A stretch of 64,000 bases of DNA from Streptomyces sp. NBC_01451. GTDB lineage: Bacteria; Actinomycetota; Actinomycetes; Streptomycetales; Streptomycetaceae. Below the pieces are notes generated by a model. The model saw only the letters and a program-made list of their open reading frames with translations. It was not told where the DNA came from and searched no databases. The position numbers and the translations under genes were made by a program. This document shows, in pieces, positions 45,759-53,682 of the stretch. Location: positions 2,852,001 to 2,916,000 of the forward strand of contig NZ_CP109479.1 in assembly GCF_036227485.1 (NCBI RefSeq). The letters are read 5' to 3'. Position 1 is the stretch's first letter. Every line of letters begins with the position of its first letter.

Positions 45759-46349
45759 ATGGCCCCACCCATGTCCGCTGCCGACTTCCTGGACCGGCTC
45801 AGGGAAGAAGGCGTCGTCGTCGTCGAAGTGGGCGACTGGGTCCACCACAACCGCAACCACAAGGGTCCCTGGGGCCCGGTCCACGGCGTGATGATCCATC
45901 ACACGGTGACCGAGGGCAGCGAGTACACGGTGGAACTCTGCCGGGCGGGCTACGCCGAGCTGCCCGGCCCCCTGTGTCACGGCGTCATCACCAAGGACGG
46001 CCGTGTCCATCTGGTCGGCTACGGCAGGGCCAACCACGCGGGCCTGGGCGACGACGACGTCCTGCGCGCGGTGATCGCGGAGAAGGCGCTGCCGCCGGAC
46101 AACGAGGCCAACACCGACGGCAACCGGCACTTCTACGGCTTCGAGTGCGAGAACCTCGGTGACGGGGCGGATCCCTGGCCGCAGGCCCAGCTCGACGCCA
46201 TCGAGAAGGTCGCCGCGGCGGTGTGCCGCCACCACGGCTGGACGGAACGGTCGGTGATCGGGCATCTCGAATGGCAGCCCGGCAAGATCGATCCCCGGGG
46301 CTTCACCATGCAGTGGCTGAGGGAACGGGTACGGGACCGTTTGAAGTAG
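45759..46349 (+). CDS. N-acetylmuramoyl-L-alanine amidase domain protein (Amidase_2/PGRP type)
   Basis: A 196-aa amidase_2 domain with zinc ligands in VMIHHTV (H47/H48 region) and in GHLEWQPGKIDPRG (about residue 168), where the Lys/Asp are catalytic. The domain cleaves the bond between muramic acid and the stem peptide. No signal peptide is present, so it may act after lysis, be exported in another way, or act on internalised muropeptides; a phage-lysin origin is also possible. AAGGAGA precedes the ATG. Confidence 0.88.
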   Translation: MAPPMSAADFLDRLREEGVVVVEVGDWVHHNRNHKGPWGPVHGVMIHHTVTEGSEYTVELCRAGYAELPGPLCHGVITKDGRVHLVGYGRANHAGLGDDDVLRAVIAEKALPPDNEANTDGNRHFYGFECENLGDGADPWPQAQLDAIEKVAAAVCRHHGWTERSVIGHLEWQPGKIDPRGFTMQWLRERVRDRLK

Positions 46350-46463
46350 GGGCTTTCCCCGCCCCCGCGCCGCGGCCCCTGCCCGCCCCACCCCATCCCC
46401 ATCCATCCCCCTACCGTTCCCGGGGGCTGCGCGCCCGGGCCCCCGCTGCCGGCCCTGAAGGGC

Positions 46464-46486
46464 CCCGTCCACAAACGCCGGACGGG
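46464..46486. terminator. GC-rich hairpin between the amidase and the PLP-enzyme gene
   Basis: CCCGTCC (46464-46470) pairs with GGACGGG (46480-46486) across the ACAAACGCC loop. The surrounding 46350-46500 stretch is a C-rich run with several short inverted repeats resembling the dispersed palindromes seen at 29682-29856. It is a plausible amidase terminator. Confidence 0.55.
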
Positions 46487-46563
46487 CCGGCGGGGGCGCG
46501 CCGACACTGGAGACCGCACCCGTGTCTCGTGTCCTGAACCCCGGACCGGTCGACAATGGCCCC

Positions 46564-47433
46564 GTGCCTCTCCCCAGCCCCCTCCAGGAACTCGCGGACC
46601 CCCGCTTCGCCCGTCGCTCCCTCCGGCTGCTCCTCAAGCGCGACGACCTGATCCACCCGGACCTGATCGGCAACAAGTGGCGCAAGCTGGTCCCCAACCT
46701 GGACGCCGCCGCCGGCCGGCCGATCCTCACCTTCGGTGGCGCCTACTCCAACCACCTGCGTGCCACAGCCACCGCCGGCCGCCTCCTGGGCCTGCCCACG
46801 GTCGGCGTGGTCCGCGGTCAGGAACTCGCCGGCCGCCCCCTCAACCCCTCCCTCGCCCACTGCGCGGCGAACGGCATGCGCCTGCACTTCGTCGACAGAA
46901 CGACGTACCGGCACAAGACCGACCCCGACACCCTCACCGCCGTCCTGCGGGCGGCCGGCGCCGAGGACGCGTACGTCGTGCCGGAGGGCGGCAGCAACCC
47001 TCTCGCCGTACGCGGCTGCCGCGCTCTGGGAGAGGAGCTGCGCGGCCACGCCGACGTCGTCGTCGTGGCCTGCGGCACCGGCGGCACCCTCGCCGGCCTC
47101 GCCGCCGGCCTCGCCCCGGAGCAGCGCGCCCTCGGCGTCCCGGTCCTCAAGGGGGGCTTCCTGGACGCGGAGATACGCGCCCTCCAGGACCTCACCTTCG
47201 GCGGGCCCCGCGGCTCCTGGACCCTCGACGACCGTTTCCACTTCGGCGGCTACGCCCGTACGCCTCCCGAACTGCACGCCTTCGCCGACGACTTCGAGGC
47301 CCGTCACGACGTACCCGTGGAACGTCTCTATGTCGCCAAGATGCTCTACGGACTTGTCACCCTCGCCGAGGAGGGCGCGTTCGCGAACGGAACCACCGTC
47401 GCGGCGGTGATCACGGGCCGCCCGTTCCCGTAG
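46564..47433 (+). CDS. PLP-dependent D-cysteine desulfhydrase / ACC deaminase family enzyme
   Basis: Predicted 289 aa. It has the fold-type II PLP site KRDDLIHPDLIGNKWRKL (PLP lysine in GNKWRK), FGGAYSNHLRATAT and VVVACGTGGTLAGLAAGL for phosphate binding. The family includes 1-aminocyclopropane-1-carboxylate deaminase and D-cysteine desulfhydrase; the actual substrate is uncertain. GTG 46564 has GACAAT 6 nt upstream (leaderless type); an alternative in-frame GTG at 46522 has TGGAGA 9 nt upstream and would add 14 residues. The two cannot be separated by sequence alone. Confidence 0.83.
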   Translation: MPLPSPLQELADPRFARRSLRLLLKRDDLIHPDLIGNKWRKLVPNLDAAAGRPILTFGGAYSNHLRATATAGRLLGLPTVGVVRGQELAGRPLNPSLAHCAANGMRLHFVDRTTYRHKTDPDTLTAVLRAAGAEDAYVVPEGGSNPLAVRGCRALGEELRGHADVVVVACGTGGTLAGLAAGLAPEQRALGVPVLKGGFLDAEIRALQDLTFGGPRGSWTLDDRFHFGGYARTPPELHAFADDFEARHDVPVERLYVAKMLYGLVTLAEEGAFANGTTVAAVITGRPFP

Positions 47434-47454
47434 CCGACCGGAACGGGCCTGCGT

Positions 47455-49050
47455 CTACTCCGCCTCCCTGAACGCCGCCGCCTCCTCCAGGTCCAGCCGT
47501 CGCAGCAGGGTCCGCAGCATCTCGTCGTCGATGTGGCGGCCGTCCCGCAGCCGCACGAACACCTCCCGCTCCGCGCTGATCATCTCGCGGGACAGCCGCC
47601 GGTAGGTGTCGTCCACCGTCTCGCCGGTCACGGGGTTGACCGAGCCCAGCCGCTCCCAGACGGCGTTCTGTCTGCGCTCCAGCACCATGCGCAGCCGGTC
47701 GGCCAGCGGGGGCGGCAGCGTGTTGCTCTCGTCCTCCAGCAGGCCCTCCAGGCGCCGCTGTGCCGCCCTGGACGCCTGCGCCTGGGCGTTCGCCTCCGCG
47801 AGCGTCTCGGCCTGCGCGTCCCGCCCGGGCAGCTTCAGCAGCCGGAGCAGGGGCGGGAGTGTCAGACCCTGGACGACCAGGGTGCCGATGACCGTCGTGA
47901 AGGTCAGGAAGAGCACCAGGTTCCGTTCCGGGAACGCCTCGCCGCCCTCCATCGTGAGCGGGATCGAGAAGGCGATGGCCAGCGAGACGACCCCCCGCAT
48001 CCCGGCCCAGGAGATGACGAACGCGCCCTTCCAGGTCGGGTTCGGTTCGCGTTCCCGGATCCGCGCCGACAGCAGCCGGGGCACGAACGTCCCGGGATAG
48101 ACCCAGGCGAACCGGGTGACGACGACCACGACGAAGACGGCGACCGCGTACCAGGCGGCGTCGGCACCCTCGTACTCCCCAAGTCCTTCCAGGACGACCG
48201 GCAGTTGGAGCCCGATCAGGGCGAAGACGGTCGATTCGAGTACGAAGGCGACCATTTTCCAGACCGCCTCCTCCTGAAGGCGGGTCGCGAAATCGACCTC
48301 CCACGCGCGGTGACCCAGATAGAGCGCCACGACCACCACCGCGAGGACCCCGGAGGCGTGCACCTCCTCGGCGACCGCGTACGCCGCGAACGGGATCAGC
48401 AGGGAGAGGGTGTTCTGGAGCAGCGCTTCCTTCAGGTGGGTGCGCAGCCAGTGGATCGGCATCATCAGGACCAGCCCGATCCCGATGCCGCCGACGGCCG
48501 CGAGCAGGAACTCGCCGATCCCGCCCGCCCAGGTCGCGCCCTCCCCGACGGCCGCCGCGAGAGCGACGCGGTACGCGGTGATCGCGGTGGCGTCGTTCAC
48601 CAGGGACTCGCCCTGGAGAATGGTGGTGACCCGCGACGGCAGCCCCACCCGGCGCGCGATCGCCGTCGCCGCGACGGCGTCCGGCGGGGCCACCACCGCA
48701 CCGAGCACCAGCGCGGCGGTCAGCGGCAGCCCGGGCACGATCACATAGGCGGCCCAGCCGACGACGAGGGTCGCGAAGAGCACGTACCCCACCGACAGCA
48801 GTGCCACGGGCCTCACTTGCGCGCGCAGGTCGAGGTACGAGCTGTCGACGGCCGCCGTGTACAGCAGCGGGGGCAGCATCAGCGGCAGGACCACATGCGG
48901 GTCGAGCGCGTAGTCGGGCACCCAGGGGACGTACGCGAACACCAGGCCGGCGGCGACCAGCAGCAGCGGGGGCGGAACAGGGGTGCGGCGGCCCGCGGCG
49001 GCAATGGCGGCGCTGCCCGCGACCAGCAGGAGCAGTGGCATCACATGCAT
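47455..49050 (-). CDS. Na+/H+ antiporter, CPA1 family
   Basis: The 531-aa protein has about 12 membrane helices over residues 1-415 and a C-terminal cytoplasmic tail of about 115 residues. The ion-binding region APPDAVAATAIA (about residues 124-135, with the essential Asp) and QGESLVNDATAI (about 155-166) are diagnostic for NhaP/CPA1 exchangers. It exchanges cytoplasmic Na+ (or K+) for external H+. It is convergent with the PLP enzyme gene, about 20 bp apart, and divergent from the zinc-finger gene. ATG 49041 is an alternative start. Confidence 0.92.
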   Translation of the reverse strand: MHVMPLLLLVAGSAAIAAAGRRTPVPPPLLLVAAGLVFAYVPWVPDYALDPHVVLPLMLPPLLYTAAVDSSYLDLRAQVRPVALLSVGYVLFATLVVGWAAYVIVPGLPLTAALVLGAVVAPPDAVAATAIARRVGLPSRVTTILQGESLVNDATAITAYRVALAAAVGEGATWAGGIGEFLLAAVGGIGIGLVLMMPIHWLRTHLKEALLQNTLSLLIPFAAYAVAEEVHASGVLAVVVVALYLGHRAWEVDFATRLQEEAVWKMVAFVLESTVFALIGLQLPVVLEGLGEYEGADAAWYAVAVFVVVVVTRFAWVYPGTFVPRLLSARIREREPNPTWKGAFVISWAGMRGVVSLAIAFSIPLTMEGGEAFPERNLVLFLTFTTVIGTLVVQGLTLPPLLRLLKLPGRDAQAETLAEANAQAQASRAAQRRLEGLLEDESNTLPPPLADRLRMVLERRQNAVWERLGSVNPVTGETVDDTYRRLSREMISAEREVFVRLRDGRHIDDEMLRTLLRRLDLEEAAAFREAE

Positions 49051-49144
49051 CGGTTTCGGCCCACTCTCGTTTCCACCCACCCTGGCATCCGCGCACTCCG
49101 GCTTTCCGCGCGGCCCACCGCACAGCCGTCGTAACCTGGCAATC

Positions 49145-49405
49145 ATGAAACAGTGCACGCATGCCGACGCGCTGCCGCTCCCGGAACCCCAGCCGCAGAA
49201 CGAGACCTGTCCGGAGTGCCTGGCGGCCGGAACCCACCCGGTGCAGTTGCGCCTCTGCCTGGAATGCGGCCATGTCGGCTGTTGCGACTCCTCGCCGATG
49301 CGCCACGCGACAGAGCACCACAAGGAGACCGGGCACCCGGTGATGCGGACCTTCGAACCCGGCGAGAGCTGGCGCTGGTGCTTCGTCGACCACGTCCTCG
49401 TATGA
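49145..49405 (+). CDS. UBP-type zinc finger protein
   Basis: An 86-aa protein consisting of one UBP/ZnF (BUZ) finger: CTHAD near residue 4, CPECLAAG, LRLCLECGHVGCCDSSPMRHATEHHKETGHPV, and GESWRWCFVD. In eukaryotes this fold binds the ubiquitin C-terminus; in actinobacteria its partner is unknown. The ATG is preceded by TAACCT at 7 nt without a ribosome site (leaderless). It is divergent from the antiporter gene; such fingers are also found fused to Na+/H+ antiporters in some actinobacteria (from memory). Confidence 0.85.
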   Translation: MKQCTHADALPLPEPQPQNETCPECLAAGTHPVQLRLCLECGHVGCCDSSPMRHATEHHKETGHPVMRTFEPGESWRWCFVDHVLV

Positions 49406-49706
49406 CCTCCGGCCCGTGTGAGCAGGGGCATTGGTGACCGAGGGCGTACTCGTGTGACTCTGGATCCGGACGGTTCGACCGTCTGACGTCTGGGTACGTC
49501 AACCCGGCGCGCGCTCTTCCCAATTGGGCCCGCAGACCCCTAGCCACTGTGCGTATTCACAGGTTTACTATGAGTGACGACAAAGGGCTGGGGTCCCGGG
49601 ACAGGAAAGTCGAGAGCGCGGTAGCGTCACCGCTGAACCACCTATCGCGTTACCCGGGGGGCGACCCTCGGCCCCCGAAAGAGCTTGTACCACCTTGGAG
49701 GTGAGG
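49406..49706. other. Promoter region of the anti-sigma/sigH operon
   Basis: About 300 bp without a gene. It contains a SigB-type promoter (GTTC-N15-GGGTAC, 49473-49497) and a second AT-rich segment near 49560-49590 (GTTTACTATGAG) that may hold another promoter. S. coelicolor sigH is known to have several promoters responding to stress and development. Confidence 0.6.
49473..49497 (+). promoter_or_regulatory. SigB/SigH-type promoter of the sigH operon
   Basis: GTTC (49473-49476) and GGGTAC (49492-49497) are separated by 15 bp, close to the Streptomyces stress-sigma consensus GTTT-N14-16-GGGTAY. It lies about 210 bp before the anti-sigma start codon, so SigH or a relative may autoregulate. Confidence 0.6.
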
Positions 49707-50120
49707 GTGTCCCAGTTCGCAGGCGAGCCCGCGACCCAGGACTTCGTCGAAGTCCGGCTGCCGGCCGCGGGTGCCTACCTGTCGGTGCTGCGTACGGCCA
49801 CGGCCGGCCTCGCGGCCCGTTTGGACTTCACCCTCGACGAGATCGAGGACCTGCGCATCGCGGTGGACGAGGCCTGCGCGATCCTGCTTCAGCAGGCCGT
49901 GCCCGGCTCCGTACTCAGCTGTGTGTTCCGACTGATCGACGACTCCCTGGAGGTCACGGTCTCGGCCCCGACCACGGACGGTCACGCCCCCGCGCGCGAC
50001 ACCTTCGCGTGGACCGTCCTGTCGGCCCTCGCCGGCCAGGTCGACTCGACCGTGGCCGAGGACAAGACCGTGTCGATCAGTCTCTACAAGAAGCGCGGCG
50101 CGGGACCCGGGCCGGCGTGA
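49707..50120 (+). CDS. prsH: Anti-sigma factor of SigH (RsbW/SpoIIAB-like)
   Basis: A 137-aa GHKL-type anti-sigma factor: IEDLRIAVDEACAILLQQA is the N-box region (about residues 43-61), and the C-terminal strands fit the RsbW fold, although a full G1/G2 ATP-binding loop is poorly conserved. It is known in S. coelicolor as PrsH/UshX, which binds and inhibits SigH. The GTG at 49707 has GGAGGTGAGG immediately upstream. Its stop overlaps the sigH start (GTGA), so the pair is translationally coupled. Confidence 0.9.
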   Translation: MSQFAGEPATQDFVEVRLPAAGAYLSVLRTATAGLAARLDFTLDEIEDLRIAVDEACAILLQQAVPGSVLSCVFRLIDDSLEVTVSAPTTDGHAPARDTFAWTVLSALAGQVDSTVAEDKTVSISLYKKRGAGPGPA

Positions 50121-51256
50121 GGAACGGGGACGGGCCGGTGCGGGACGAAGAGCGCGGCACACGGGAGCTGCCCGCGGCGGGCAGCGACGGCCCGGACGGG
50201 CAGCGGAGCACGGCGGACGCCATTTCCGGCATCGCCGGTATCTCCGGCATCCCCGAGCAGGCCCGGCCGCACCCGGAGGAGAACCCCCCGGAGGCGGGCT
50301 TCATGGACGACGGGCAGCTGGATCGGGAAGGTGCCGTGCAGAGTGCGCCCCTGGAAGGGCCAAGTGAGCTCTCCCCTGTTCGAGCCGACGCTCGGACTCC
50401 GGGAGGGTCGACGGGCGGGACGATGAGCGAGCACGAACGAGACGACGCGCAGGGCACACAGCAGACGGCACAGCCGTCGGCGCAGGCCGCACAGCACTCC
50501 CCGACGGACCGCAGCGGAGCGCGCGCCCTCTTCTACGAGCTGCGCGCACTGCCGGACGGCAGCGCCGAGTACGCGGAGCTGCGCAACCGGCTGGTCCGTA
50601 TGCATCTGCCGCTCGTCGAGCACCTCGCGCGCCGCTTCCGCAACCGCGGTGAGCCGCTGGACGACCTGACCCAGGTCGCGACGATCGGCCTGATCAAGTC
50701 GGTCGACCGCTTCGACCCGGACCGCGGTGTCGAGTTCTCGACGTACGCGACCCCGACGGTCGTCGGCGAGATCAAGCGGCACTTCCGTGACAAGGGGTGG
50801 GCGGTCCGCGTCCCGCGCAGGCTCCAGGAGCTGCGCCTCTCGCTCACCACGGCGACCGCGGAGCTCTCGCAGCGGCACGGCCGCTCCCCCACGGTCCACG
50901 AGCTCGCCGAGAAGCTGGGCATCTCGGAGGAGGAGGTCCTGGAGGGCCTGGAGTCGGCCAACGCCTACTCCACGCTGTCCCTGGACGTTCCCGACACGGA
51001 CGACGAGTCCCCGGCCGTCGCGGACACCCTGGGCTCGTACGACGAGGCCCTGGAGGGCGTCGAGTACCGCGAGTCGCTCAAGCCTCTCCTGGAGGATCTC
51101 CCGCCCCGCGAGAAGCGCATCCTGCTGCTGCGCTTCTTCGGCAACATGACGCAGTCGCAGATCGCGCAGGAGGTCGGCATCTCCCAGATGCACGTCTCCC
51201 GCCTGCTGGCCCGGACCCTGGCCCAGCTGCGCGAGAAGCTCCTGGTGGAGGAGTAA
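50117..51256 (+). CDS. sigH: Stress-response RNA polymerase sigma factor SigH (SigB/F/G family)
   Basis: Predicted 379 aa from a GTG at 50117 overlapping the anti-sigma stop. Residues 1-125 are a disordered extension. The sigma core starts near 130: region 2 (RLVRMHLPLVEHLARRF, DLTQVATIGLIKSVDRFD), region 3 (GRSPTVHELAEKLGISEEEV) and region 4 (ILLLRFFGNMTQSQIAQEVGISQMHVSRLL). In-frame ATGs at 50303 (FMDDGQ) and 50423 (MSEHERDD) could give shorter forms, matching reports of several SigH isoforms in S. coelicolor. It directs osmotic and other stress genes. Confidence 0.93.
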   Translation: MRNGDGPVRDEERGTRELPAAGSDGPDGQRSTADAISGIAGISGIPEQARPHPEENPPEAGFMDDGQLDREGAVQSAPLEGPSELSPVRADARTPGGSTGGTMSEHERDDAQGTQQTAQPSAQAAQHSPTDRSGARALFYELRALPDGSAEYAELRNRLVRMHLPLVEHLARRFRNRGEPLDDLTQVATIGLIKSVDRFDPDRGVEFSTYATPTVVGEIKRHFRDKGWAVRVPRRLQELRLSLTTATAELSQRHGRSPTVHELAEKLGISEEEVLEGLESANAYSTLSLDVPDTDDESPAVADTLGSYDEALEGVEYRESLKPLLEDLPPREKRILLLRFFGNMTQSQIAQEVGISQMHVSRLLARTLAQLREKLLVEE

Positions 51257-51279
51257 CCCGAAGGGCATCCCCTCGGGAT

Positions 51280-51726
51280 CTACTCGGATTCCCTGCCGGG
51301 CCCCCGGATCCCGAGGGCCCGGGTCGTCTCCTGGTTCACCAGCAGCACCAGCGCGGTGACCGCCACGACACCCAGCACGATCCCGCCCGGGATGGCCACA
51401 CTGTCGGCCCGGAGCAGGTTGTAGGCGACGGGCAGCGCCATGATCTGCGTGATGACGGCCGGCCCCCGGCTCCAGCTCCGCCGCCCCAGCAGCCCGCGCG
51501 CGGCGAGCAGCGGCAGCAGCGCGAGCACGATCAGTGTGACGCCGCCGGTGACGGCCTGCTGCCGGTCGTCCGGGTCGCCCGTCAGCCCCAGGACGAGGAT
51601 GAAGGCCCCGCCGACCATCAGGGCGAGCCCCTCCAGAGCGGCGAGCACGGCCGCCGCGGTCAGCCGCAGGGGCCGCGGCCCCGTCGGTTCGAGGGTTTCC
51701 GGGGCGGGGGTCTGCTCAGCGCTCAC
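51280..51726 (-). CDS. Small four-helix membrane protein
   Basis: The 148-aa protein has four predicted membrane helices (about residues 18-45, 58-80, 88-108 and 113-135) and short cytoplasmic tails. No family is recognised; it looks like the many small integral membrane proteins of actinomycetes. The GTG is preceded at 6 nt by TACCCT with no ribosome site (leaderless). It is convergent with sigH. Confidence 0.8.
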   Translation of the reverse strand: MSAEQTPAPETLEPTGPRPLRLTAAAVLAALEGLALMVGGAFILVLGLTGDPDDRQQAVTGGVTLIVLALLPLLAARGLLGRRSWSRGPAVITQIMALPVAYNLLRADSVAIPGGIVLGVVAVTALVLLVNQETTRALGIRGPGRESE

Positions 51727-51944
51727 CCGAGAAGGGTAGCCCTGGACGTCAGGGCGCTCGGCCCGCGCCCATGGGGGCGCGGGGCTGTGACACATCGCGG
51801 CTCCAACGCGGGGCGCGACCGGCCACAACGCACCCGCGGCCTCCTGCGGCGTTTCCCGCGGAGCGCCCGGCTCACGCCCCCTGCTTCTTACTGATCCCTA
51901 ACCTGCCCTGGGCCGAGTACCACCGAGTAGGTACCCTGCTTCGC

Positions 51945-52913
51945 ATGCGTGCACTTCTCGTGGTCAATCCGGCGGCTACCACCACAAGCGCACGTACGCG
52001 CGATGTGCTGACCCATGCTCTCGCGAGCGAGATGAAACTCGAGGCGGTCACCACCGAGTACCGGGGGCACGCGCGTGACCTCGGCCGCCAGGCGGCGGAG
52101 AGCAAGGACATCGAGCTGGTCGTCGCCCTCGGCGGCGACGGGACGGTCAACGAGGTCGTGAACGGCCTTCTGCACAACGGGCCCGACCCGGACCGGCTGC
52201 CCCGTCTGGCCGTGGTCCCCGGCGGCTCCACGAACGTCTTCGCCCGCGCCCTCGGTCTGCCCAACGACGCCGTGGAGGCCACCGGCGTCCTTCTGGACGC
52301 CCTGCGCGAGGACCGGGAGCGCACGGTGGGCCTCGGTGTCGCGAGAGGCACACAGGGCACCGAGGACGAGTCGGTGCCGGAGCGCTGGTTCACTTTCTGT
52401 GCCGGACTGGGGTTCGACGCAGGTGTGATCGGCCGGGTGGAACAGCAGCGGGAACGCGGCCGTAAATCCACACATTCCCTTTACCTGCGGCAGGTTGTGC
52501 GCCAATTCCTCGGAGAGGCCAACCGCCGGCACGGCACAATCACCCTGGAACAGCCGGGCATTGATCCGGTGACGGATCTGGTGCTGTCCATAGTCTGCAA
52601 CACGTCCCCGTGGACGTATCTGGGCAATCGTCCGGTGTACGCGTCACCTAAGGCTTCGTTCGATACCGGGCTCGACGTACTCGGTCTCAGCCGCATGTCG
52701 ACGGGCGCGGTTGCCCGGTATGGCATGCAGTTGCTCACTTCGTCCCCCGAACGGGGACCCCATGGCAGGCACGCCACCTCCCTGCACGACCTGACGGACT
52801 TCACCTTGCATTCGAAGGTCCCTCTGCCCCTCCAGATGGACGGCGACCACCTGGGACTGCGAACGAGCTTGACGTTCACAGGCGTACGCCGTGCACTGCG
52901 TGTGATTGTGTGA
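51945..52913 (+). CDS. Diacylglycerol kinase-like lipid kinase
   Basis: A 322-aa DAGK catalytic-domain protein: LLVVNPAA at the start, the ATP-binding GGDGTVNEVV (63-72), VPGGSTNVFARALGLP (about 89-104) and the C-terminal metal-site region VPLPLQMDGDHLG. Family members phosphorylate diacylglycerol or related lipids (DgkB/YegS type). The ATG lies 7 nt after TACCCT (leaderless). It stands alone between sigH and wblE. Confidence 0.92.
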   Translation: MRALLVVNPAATTTSARTRDVLTHALASEMKLEAVTTEYRGHARDLGRQAAESKDIELVVALGGDGTVNEVVNGLLHNGPDPDRLPRLAVVPGGSTNVFARALGLPNDAVEATGVLLDALREDRERTVGLGVARGTQGTEDESVPERWFTFCAGLGFDAGVIGRVEQQRERGRKSTHSLYLRQVVRQFLGEANRRHGTITLEQPGIDPVTDLVLSIVCNTSPWTYLGNRPVYASPKASFDTGLDVLGLSRMSTGAVARYGMQLLTSSPERGPHGRHATSLHDLTDFTLHSKVPLPLQMDGDHLGLRTSLTFTGVRRALRVIV

Positions 52914-53232
52914 GCGGAACGGGCTAAAGTCCTTCCACTCGAACGTTTAGGCCAGGGTCCACCCCATGGAAGTACGGCTGTGACTGAGCCGACACCGAGG
53001 AATCAAAAAAAACTTTCCGGTAGGGGTTGTATCCGCCGCTGAGGTTTGCGAGTCTCTACGTGGCGCTCGGGACGGCCCGCAACACCGGCCACCACAGAGA
53101 GCCAGAACCCCTCCTCACTTCAAAGGACCACATCAGTCCGTCTGATGATCGGCCCTTCACTTGTTGGGGGATTCGTGAAAGCGTTCACATTCACAAGCAA
53201 CGTGCATGTAATACCAAGGAGAGGTAGCAGCC
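52914..53232. other. Regulatory region upstream of wblE
   Basis: 319 bp without a gene, with AT-richer tracts: an A8 run near 53006, GTTGTATCC near 53026, the inverted repeat GTGAAAGCGTTCAC at 53175-53188 and TAATAC at 53209-53214 close to the ribosome site. More than one promoter is likely, but I cannot place start points confidently. Confidence 0.5.
53175..53188 (+). promoter_or_regulatory. Crp-like inverted repeat upstream of wblE
   Basis: GTGAA-N4-TTCAC, a 14-bp dyad, resembles the actinobacterial Crp site GTG-N6-GNCAC with one mismatch. It lies 45-58 bp before the start codon. In Mycobacterium the orthologous whiB1 promoter is bound by the Crp protein Rv3676; extension to this gene is inference. 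Confidence 0.5.
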
Positions 53233-53490
53233 ATGGACTGGCGTCACAACGCCGTTTGCCGCGAGGAAGACCCGGAACTCTTCTTCCCCATCGGCAACAC
53301 CGGTCCTGCGCTGCTGCAGATCGAGGAAGCCAAGGCCGTCTGCCGCCGCTGCCCCGTCATGGAGCAGTGCTTGCAGTGGGCGCTTGAGTCCGGCCAGGAC
53401 TCCGGCGTCTGGGGTGGTCTCAGCGAGGACGAGCGCCGTGCCATGAAGCGTCGCGCCGCCCGCAACCGGGCCCGCCAGGCAACCGCCTGA
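53233..53490 (+). CDS. wblE: WhiB-family iron-sulfur regulator WblE (WhiB1 orthologue)
   Basis: An 85-aa Wbl protein with the four cluster cysteines C9, C37, C40 and C46, the GVWGGLS turn (about 58-64) and a basic C-terminal DNA-binding tail (RRAMKRRAARNRARQ). Wbl proteins carry a [4Fe-4S] cluster sensitive to NO and O2 and bind region 4 of the primary sigma factor. WblE/WhiB1 is the highly conserved, essential type. AAGGAGAGG precedes the ATG. It ends before a strong terminator. Confidence 0.96.
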   Translation: MDWRHNAVCREEDPELFFPIGNTGPALLQIEEAKAVCRRCPVMEQCLQWALESGQDSGVWGGLSEDERRAMKRRAARNRARQATA

Positions 53491-53598
53491 CAACCCACCC
53501 CGTAACAGCCTGAGCTTGGCGGCGCGTACAGCGAGTACGCATCTCCCGCCCCCGAGCCGCAGCGCGCAGTGCCCCCGATGCGCATGACAACAAGCATC

Positions 53599-53631
53599 TG
53601 AGCCCCGGACCGTCCCATGGTCCGGGGCTCA
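53599..53631. terminator. Perfect 13-bp hairpin between convergent wblE and the sensor kinase
   Basis: TGAGCCCCGGACC (53599-53611) pairs exactly with GGTCCGGGGCTCA (53619-53631) around a 7-nt loop. As the flanking genes converge, it should terminate both. Confidence 0.88.
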
Positions 53632-53682
53632 TCGCTGTACCCGGGCCCGTCCCCGCACTCGGGCTCAGCCGCCGTGCGCGCG

